Positions 8,045 to 12,108 of a DNA stretch of 12,108 nucleotides are shown in pieces. The notes beneath the pieces are model-generated. The model saw only the letters and a list, made by a program, of their open reading frames with translations, did no database searches and was not told the origin of the DNA. Made by a program: the position numbers and the translations under genes. The stretch's first letter is position 1; the number at the start of each line of letters is the position of its first letter. The stretch lies in NCBI GenBank assembly GCA_002751075.1, contig NAOQ01000263.1:74651-86758 (forward strand). Direction: 5' to 3'. The DNA comes from Ichthyophonus hoferi (taxonomy: Eukaryota; Opisthokonta; Ichthyosporea; Ichthyophonida; Ichthyophonidae).

Positions 8045-8221
8045 TGATATTGATAAATTGTGTTTAGTGGTTTAGAACTTTTTTCATTGTGACTGAACCG
8101 GTGTCTTTATTATATGTATGTTCCTTTTGCTCAAAAGCCAGTTTTGATCAAATCCACCCAGGTAATTCCAAGAATTTTCATGAGAAATTCCCAGGATAGA
8201 TCAGCTTAATAAAAGCGACTC
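8045..8221. other. Spacer between solo LTR and coding palindrome
   Basis: No gene was seen. A weak inverted repeat around GGTAATTCCAAGAATTTTC / AGAAATTCCC lies near 8160-8193. Sequence otherwise unremarkable. Confidence 0.4.
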
Positions 8222-8520
8222 TTGATGACGTTGAGCTTCACTGACGGCCGGTAGCACGTTGGCCAGGTGGCCATTTAATCCTTGCATGGTAACCAAATAT
8301 CTATACATTGGATGCCTAACAAACTCAGATCAGTCTGTTATATTGTCTCTTAATAGTGGTTCTATCAAGGCATCAGAACGCCCTTTCTTCTTCCTGGGAG
8401 CATTTTTATCCTGTATCTACTACGTTTGATTATATCTTTGATCTGGTTCATGTTATTCTGCGCCCACTCTTGGTAGTCTTCTTCTATGACATTTTCTCTG
8501 GGTTGATTCTCTCTGGATAT
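8222..8520 (-). pseudogene. Broken homologue of the 98-residue ORF, left arm
   Basis: Read outward on the minus strand, this arm encodes stretches related to the right-arm ORF, such as EWAQNNMNQIKDIIKR against EWYANNMDPIRDMIKR and MQGLNGHLANV against MQGLNGHLANM. It has no intact reading frame and is a decayed copy. Near the C-terminus many differences from the right arm are silent third-position changes, which suggests the two lines diverged while still under protein-level selection. Confidence 0.6.
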
Positions 8521-8565
8521 CTCCTAGGGTATCCAGAGAGAGATAGACTACATCGAAGAGGCCAA

Positions 8566-8862
8566 ATGTTGAGAAGCCAGAGAGAACGAGAACAAAAGTA
8601 TGTTACCAAAAAGGGATGTGATGAATGGTATGCAAATAACATGGACCCAATCAGGGATATGATCAAACGTAAGAGGGACGGAGACGATGATGTTCCCAAG
8701 AGAAAGAAAGGACGATTGGATACCCTGACGGAAATACTGTTGAAGGACAATATTACTGATCAATCCAAGTTCGTCAGACACCCAAGGTATGGAGAATTTG
8801 TGGGAATGCAGGGTCTTAATGGTCACCTGGCCAATATGCTATCGGCCGCCAGTGCCGTGTAA
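8566..8862 (+). CDS. Small basic protein of unknown family (98 aa), right arm of palindrome
   Basis: This frame stays open from ATG at 8566 to TAA at 8860-8862. The frame is also open upstream to 8356, but that part is the antisense of the left palindrome arm, so the first ATG inside the right arm is preferred. Residues 1-30 are charged (REREQKYVTKK) and followed by WYANNMDPIRD. Residues 34-50 form a bipartite basic cluster, KRKRDGDDDVPKRKKGR, that resembles a nuclear localisation signal. Residues 51-91 (TLTEILLKDN, HPRYGEF, MQGLNGHLANM) are the part best conserved with the left arm. No known domain was recognised. It may be the C-terminal end of a larger mobile-element protein. Splicing and expression are not evident. 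Confidence 0.4.
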   Translation: MLRSQREREQKYVTKKGCDEWYANNMDPIRDMIKRKRDGDDDVPKRKKGRLDTLTEILLKDNITDQSKFVRHPRYGEFVGMQGLNGHLANMLSAASAV

Positions 8863-8872
8863 ATGTCATCAA

Positions 8873-9259
8873 AAATCGTTTTTTATGAACGGGACACCAG
8901 CCCCTATAGATTCAAAAATATATGGCTGCTTATATGATGTTCCGTGGTGAAAGCATAAACACACTCAGGAGTTTACTAGTACACTTAGAACAATAGCTAA
9001 CCAGGACAATGGGGAGCTTAGCACGTGATGCCGGCAAATCTTTATTAATTAACGGGTTTGTAGAATCCTTCTTTATAGGTAGTATAGGTAGACCAGACTA
9101 CACACTTAGGTCAGGATTTAAGTGAGGTAATTGTACCAACAAGCGTGTAATATTATGGTTCAAGGACCTAATTGGCGCTAAAAACATCTGCTCTATTGAA
9201 TCCAAAAATAGACCAATTATTTGATTAGCTGTAAGTAATTGCTCTAAGTTATCTTATGA
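8873..9259. other. Spacer, no gene seen
   Basis: No reading frame, RNA gene or clear repeat is supported. An ACGGGACACCAGCCCC string near 8889-8905 faintly recalls the CGGGACGCCAGGC part of LTR B, too short to call. Confidence 0.4.
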
Positions 9260-9442
9260 GTTGATTGAATTATCAGCATTGTGGAACCAAGCTTTAAAAA
9301 AGTAATATCATTGACACAAATTCTTAATTAAACTTAACTAGAAATGAACAGCTTTTCTTTATAGTAATAGGCAAATATAGTAACAATAAATAAAATAATG
9401 AGTTGTAAAAGTGCAGTAAGCGGGACAGTCATGAATATTTCG
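9260..9442 (+). repeat. Repeat family D, copy 2
   Basis: It begins GTTGATTGAATTATC and ends with the 32-base core at 9411-9442 (GTGCAGTAAGCGGGACAGTC onward), almost identical to 5815-5846. It lies in the same orientation as copy 1, about 3.6 kb away, just beyond the 3' end of the PHD-finger gene. It is about 45 bp longer than copy 1 between start and core. Confidence 0.45.
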
Positions 9443-9451
9443 GAAAATAAT

Positions 9452-9457
9452 TTTAAT
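9452..9457 (-). promoter_or_regulatory. Candidate poly(A) signal of the PHD-finger gene
   Basis: The minus strand reads ATTAAA, a common variant poly(A) signal, about 60 bases beyond the proposed TGA stop at 9518-9520. AT-rich sequence makes chance matches likely. Confidence 0.3.
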
Positions 9458-9465
9458 GTATGCAA

Positions 9466-9511
9466 CATAGTACAGTATAATATAGTATAATATAGTACAG
9501 TATATTTATAT
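9466..9511. repeat. Short TATAGTA-type tandem repeat
   Basis: CAGTATAATATAGTATAATA and related units form a small imperfect tandem array in the 3' flank of the PHD-finger gene. Confidence 0.5.
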
Positions 9512-9517
9512 AAGAGG

Positions 9518-11915
9518 TCACGTGGCCGTATAGGCCTTGATGAGTGGTTGAAGGTTAGGTCGAGGTTTATCCAATTCTGTTGATTGAATTAATGTCAATG
9601 ATTTACATTTTTTTTTTAAAAAAAATAATATTTATCATGTATCTATAGACTGCTTGCATTGGGTTGCATTGTTAAAGTTCTAACCCTATTTTCTTAAAAT
9701 TAAAATTAAAATTTTAATCTATATCAATCAGGTATGCCTGCATTTTTACATTACATCTTTCCATCTCTATCTACATAGTTTAATTATTCCCAATCTCAAC
9801 TACAATATAACCTAACATGTCTATATAATATCTCATAATCAACCAAATAGAAATCCACATCCTCTCTATCTAACCCCTAACCCAATCAACCTACACTTTG
9901 AAATATAACTTTACCTAACAACTGGGTCTCAAGCCGTGCCAAATGCCTTTCCATCAGCATCTGATTCCTCTCCACCTCCTCAATTTCCGCCCATGAAAGT
10001 GGGAGATCTGGTGCCTTCTCCACCAATCCTATCTCTTCCCCTACATTACCAACCACTACCTGATCAGTAGGAGGTCCTTGTGACTGGATGAGACCAACGG
10101 ACGGATTTGAATTTAAGGGATCAGTGGAGGATATTACAGCGGTAGATACAGACACATCCATGTCTTTTTGTTTTTCTATAGTAGATTCTAGTGCTACTCC
10201 TGTCGTGGTTTGTTGCTGTTGTTGTTGTTGTTGTTGTGGTATTATAGAGGTGGATGTCGTCGTCGTCGTCGTCGTCGTCGTGGATGACAATGGAGCAATG
10301 CTATTGGTAGGAATAGACGCACCAGTTGCTAAGGGCAGAGAGGGAGTGGTTGTGGTTGGTGATGTGGGTATATGGGTGGAAGAGGACGAGGGAGGGGGTA
10401 CAGAGGGCCGTCCTGTCGGTGGGGCAATAGGGGGTGTTGAATTACACGTAGTTGAAGAGCTGGGTGATTGGGTATAGGTCAGATAGATATGTGGGATATA
10501 TAGCATTTATATAAATAGATATATAATGCACCGTACAATGGTTCTTACCATAACGCCATAACAAAACCTCTCTCACCTCTCCCAGGCATTTTAATTATTT
10601 AGCTAGTCCCATATATATTATAACTCATTTATATACAGTCATTAAAATTTAATTACCCAATGAGACGTAGTGCTGATCCCCGGACCACTGACCGAATAGC
10701 AGCTACGTCACGATTCATTTGTGATTGAATAAATCTCATCTCTTTTTCCTTATGGGGATTCCTAGCCTTGGGTACTAAGGTGGGAACAGTAGTGTGTAAT
10801 AGCACCTGATTAGAGGAGAAAGGAGGAGTGTAAAGGAAAGAGAGAGACAGAAAATAAGAGGAAGAGAAAGTAGAGCGAGTTTAGTAGGGGAGTTAATAAG
10901 TTATTAATTACTGCCATTAGTTCATTAATTAGCAACCTCTAGTATATTCCCAAATTATCGCTCTCACTATTAGATACCTAATGCATTTCTATCTATTGCA
11001 ATTGGATATATATACAAGGATATGAAGGATAGTATGATAGGATAATAGCGTGATAGTATAATAAGATAGTAGTATAAGAGTGTAATAGTATAGTCGTAAA
11101 ATAGTAGCATAATACATATATAGATATATATACATGAATATATTATACTACTCCTTTCCCTTCCACGCTAATCTTTCCAACTACCAATATGATGTGAGAG
11201 TTAAAAACCCACCTCCTTGCTATTGTGCGCATAGCGTTGATCTGGAGATTGTAGTTGGGATTAGTAGTTGAAGGGTTAGGTAGAAAGAAAGAGAGGGAGA
11301 TACAGATCGATATACTATACAGCCAGAACAAACAACTTCTCTATTATATCACACATTAGGAAATCATATACAAGATAATAATATTATATAACAACCATTA
11401 CAACGCTTTCCACATACACATACATTCACCTATATATCTATACATACATGCCCATACCTTACAAGGTAAATACACATACCTTTACAAGTCAAACACACAT
11501 ACTCATCCGGAATTTTGTCTTCTTCTATACCTACACACTGTAGAGAATAACTAAAGTTACATGATTTTCAACAAATGAGGTAAAGCCCCCCCAACCTTCC
11601 CTATTGGTGGAGTGTCACATGTACACGTGATAGTATGATACCATGACGGTACGTAAGATAGGATAATATAATAATAGAATAGTATAATGGTATGAAAAGC
11701 CTGGAGTCATATCATATACAACAAACAACCAATGAACATGTATATTTAAAAGTTAAATTAACAGCCTGGCCATCCGCTAAACCTCCCATACCCCTATATA
11801 TAGTAACACTTACCAAGTAATGATACCATACGTCACACTGTTCACATTGGATCATATTCCCAACATTAGCCGAAGTGCCACACACACATACTACCGTGCC
11901 AGCCTCTTGATCATA
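9518..11915 (-). CDS. PHD-finger protein, six visible exons, 5' end not found
   Basis: The exons I read are 11915-11814, 11537-11480, 11241-11213, 10805-10657, 10459-9915 and 9576-9518. All introns are GT-AG (donors GTAAGT, GTATGT, GTGGGT, GTAATT, GTAAAG), every junction keeps phase, and the total is 942 nt (313 residues plus TGA). Residues 10-52 form a complete C4HC3 PHD finger: C10, C12, C24, C27, H32, C35, C49 and C52, with W30 before the histidine. The core MIQCEQCDVWYH plus CVGIEEDKIPDEYVCLTC resembles methyl-lysine-reading PHD fingers of the PHF20, KMT2E and Cti6 type. Residues 64-112 are basic. Residues 114-230 are Ser/Thr/Pro-rich with Thr and Gln runs, and 270-294 look like a coiled coil. 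It is probably a nuclear chromatin reader. Exon 3 and the last exon are the least certain; without the last splice the frame would stop at 9886. Upstream exon(s) are needed, because no in-frame ATG precedes 11915. Confidence 0.85.
10210..10236 (-). repeat. Coding CAA/CAG repeat (nine Gln)
   Basis: Minus-strand CAA codons with one CAG encode nine consecutive glutamines in the fifth visible exon of the PHD-finger gene. The near-pure CAA makes it a probable length-variable microsatellite. Confidence 0.85.
10256..10280 (-). repeat. Coding ACG repeat (Thr run)
   Basis: Eight successive ACG codons, followed by ACA, give nine threonines in the linker of the PHD-finger protein. Use of a single CpG-containing codon in an AT-rich genome points to repeat slippage rather than codon preference. 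Confidence 0.85.
11020..11115. repeat. GATAGTATAATA-type simple repeat in intron
   Basis: Imperfect units like GATAGTATGATAGGATAATA fill much of intron 10806-11212. Similar units recur at about 11628-11695 (intron 11538-11813) and 12025-12058 (upstream of the first visible exon). Low-complexity expansion is likely. Confidence 0.6.
11627..11695. repeat. ATAGTATGATA-type simple repeat in intron
   Basis: A second patch of the same degenerate motif as 11020-11115, inside the intron that splits the PHD finger. A small inverted pair around CATGACGGTACGT sits within it. Confidence 0.5.
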
Positions 11916-12073
11916 CTGTATAGGACCCCCCCCAAACCCCCCAAAAGTCAATTTTCATGAGTTTTTACATGATTTTTCCGACAATTTCAGCCTGTATACG
12001 TCATTAACATTATGTACGTACGATAGAGCTATACCAGAGTAATAGTATGATAGTATTCAAAAATAAAAACCAA
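11916..12073. other. 5' flank or intron between tRNA-Ala and the first visible PHD exon
   Basis: On the minus strand this ends in CTATACAG, the forced splice acceptor for the PHD exon, preceded by two G runs (about 11927-11944) that could form a G-quadruplex. The in-frame stretch back from the exon reaches a TGA with no ATG. It also includes an ATTTCAGCCTGTATA string (about 11986-12000) identical to the start of repeat A copy 1, too short to call a copy. Confidence 0.5.
12065..12069 (-). terminator. Pol III terminator of tRNA-Ala
   Basis: Five T's on the minus strand, four bases beyond the discriminator base of the partial tRNA-Ala, as expected for RNA polymerase III. Confidence 0.7.
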
Positions 12074-12108
12074 TGGAGGTGCAGGGTATCGATCCCTGTG
12101 CCTCTCGC
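12074..12108 (-). tRNA. tRNA-Ala, 3' part only (cut by the window edge)
   Basis: The minus strand ends with anticodon-stem GCGAG, variable loop AGGCA, a perfect T stem CAGGG/CCCTG around loop ATCGATA, acceptor strand CACCTCC and discriminator A, followed by a T run. The GCACCTCCA ending and the A at the first T-loop position are typical of eukaryotic, notably animal, tRNA-Ala as remembered. The anticodon lies outside the window, so the identity rests on the 3' half. Confidence 0.82.

Larger units (their letters stand above)
8222..8872. repeat. Near-spacerless palindrome with coding sequence in both arms
   Basis: The left arm (8222 to about 8525) and right arm (about 8526-8872) are inverted copies meeting at the symmetric centre CTCTCTGGATATC-TCCTAG-GGTATCCAGAGAG. 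The outer ends share TTGATGAC (left) and its complement GTCATCAA (right). Matching blocks occur along the whole length, for example GGCCAGGTGGCCATT against GGCCAGGTGACCATT, and TACGTTTGATTATATC against TACGTTTGATCATATC. Each arm encodes a related protein reading outward from the centre. Element class unknown. Confidence 0.75.

Noticed and set aside
8356-8565. Upstream extension of the ORF ending at 8862
   Set aside because: This part is the reverse complement of coding sequence in the left palindrome arm, so the open frame there is a by-product of the palindrome. The first ATG within the right arm is preferred.
8484-8826. Two minus-strand ORFs across the palindrome centre and right arm
   Set aside because: They are antisense to the right-arm frame; the protein-level conservation between arms is in the outward-reading frames.
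10088-10477. 129-residue plus-strand ORF with Cys and Val runs
   Set aside because: It is the antisense of the Gln and Thr repeats in the PHD-gene exon.
11143-11331. 62-codon minus-strand ORF
   Set aside because: It runs across the small exon at 11213-11241 in another frame and into both flanking introns.
11986-12000. ATTTCAGCCTGTATA resembling the start of repeat A
   Set aside because: Only about 15 bases match and the similarity stops; not enough for a copy.
1-12108. CRISPR array, bacterial operon or phage genes
   Set aside because: No regularly spaced repeats; the tRNAs with Pol III signals and the GT-AG introns show the DNA is eukaryotic nuclear.

Overview
This is a eukaryotic nuclear window, about two-thirds A+T. 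An intronless tRNA-Trp(CCA) of strongly animal-like sequence, the end of a tRNA-Ala whose T loop starts with A, and a spliced PHD-finger gene with five GT-AG introns of about 200-400 bp all point to an animal or a close relative. A sponge-like, early-branching animal is only a guess. No bacterial, CRISPR or plasmid features were seen.

Layout. Positions 1-1027 are AT-rich and hold one copy of a dispersed repeat (family A). tRNA-Trp lies at 1028-1099, with a second A copy in the same orientation just downstream. Positions 1446-4100 are non-coding, with a third A copy (inverted), a short direct repeat and several AT hairpins. Positions 4100-9500 form a graveyard of old LTR-retrotransposon pieces in unusual, mostly palindromic arrangements. 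At 4101-4325, inverted LTR-like ends flank a 40-base antisense copy of the 5' half of initiator tRNA-Met. At 6010-7177, an LTR, a primer-binding site matching the same half-tRNA and a leader run into an inverted copy of themselves. At 7765-8044 there is an inverted, probably solo LTR of the same family. At 8222-8872, an almost spacerless palindrome carries related protein-coding sequence in both arms. A further repeat (family D) occurs at 5711-5846 and 9260-9442.

Positions 9518-11915 (minus strand) hold the only convincing host protein gene. Six exons join in phase to encode at least 313 residues: a complete C4HC3 PHD finger, a Ser/Thr/Pro- and Gln-rich linker and a short C-terminal coiled coil. 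Its 5' end could not be placed. A same-strand tRNA-Ala, cut by the window edge, starts about 160 bp upstream.

The main points of interest are the fossil half-tRNA with its inverted LTR ends, the use of the same extended half-tRNA site by two LTR families, and the coding palindrome, whose arms differ largely at third codon positions. The retroelement remains are old (arms roughly 20% different by eye) and broken. All homology statements come from reading the sequence and from memory of family sequences; no search was run.
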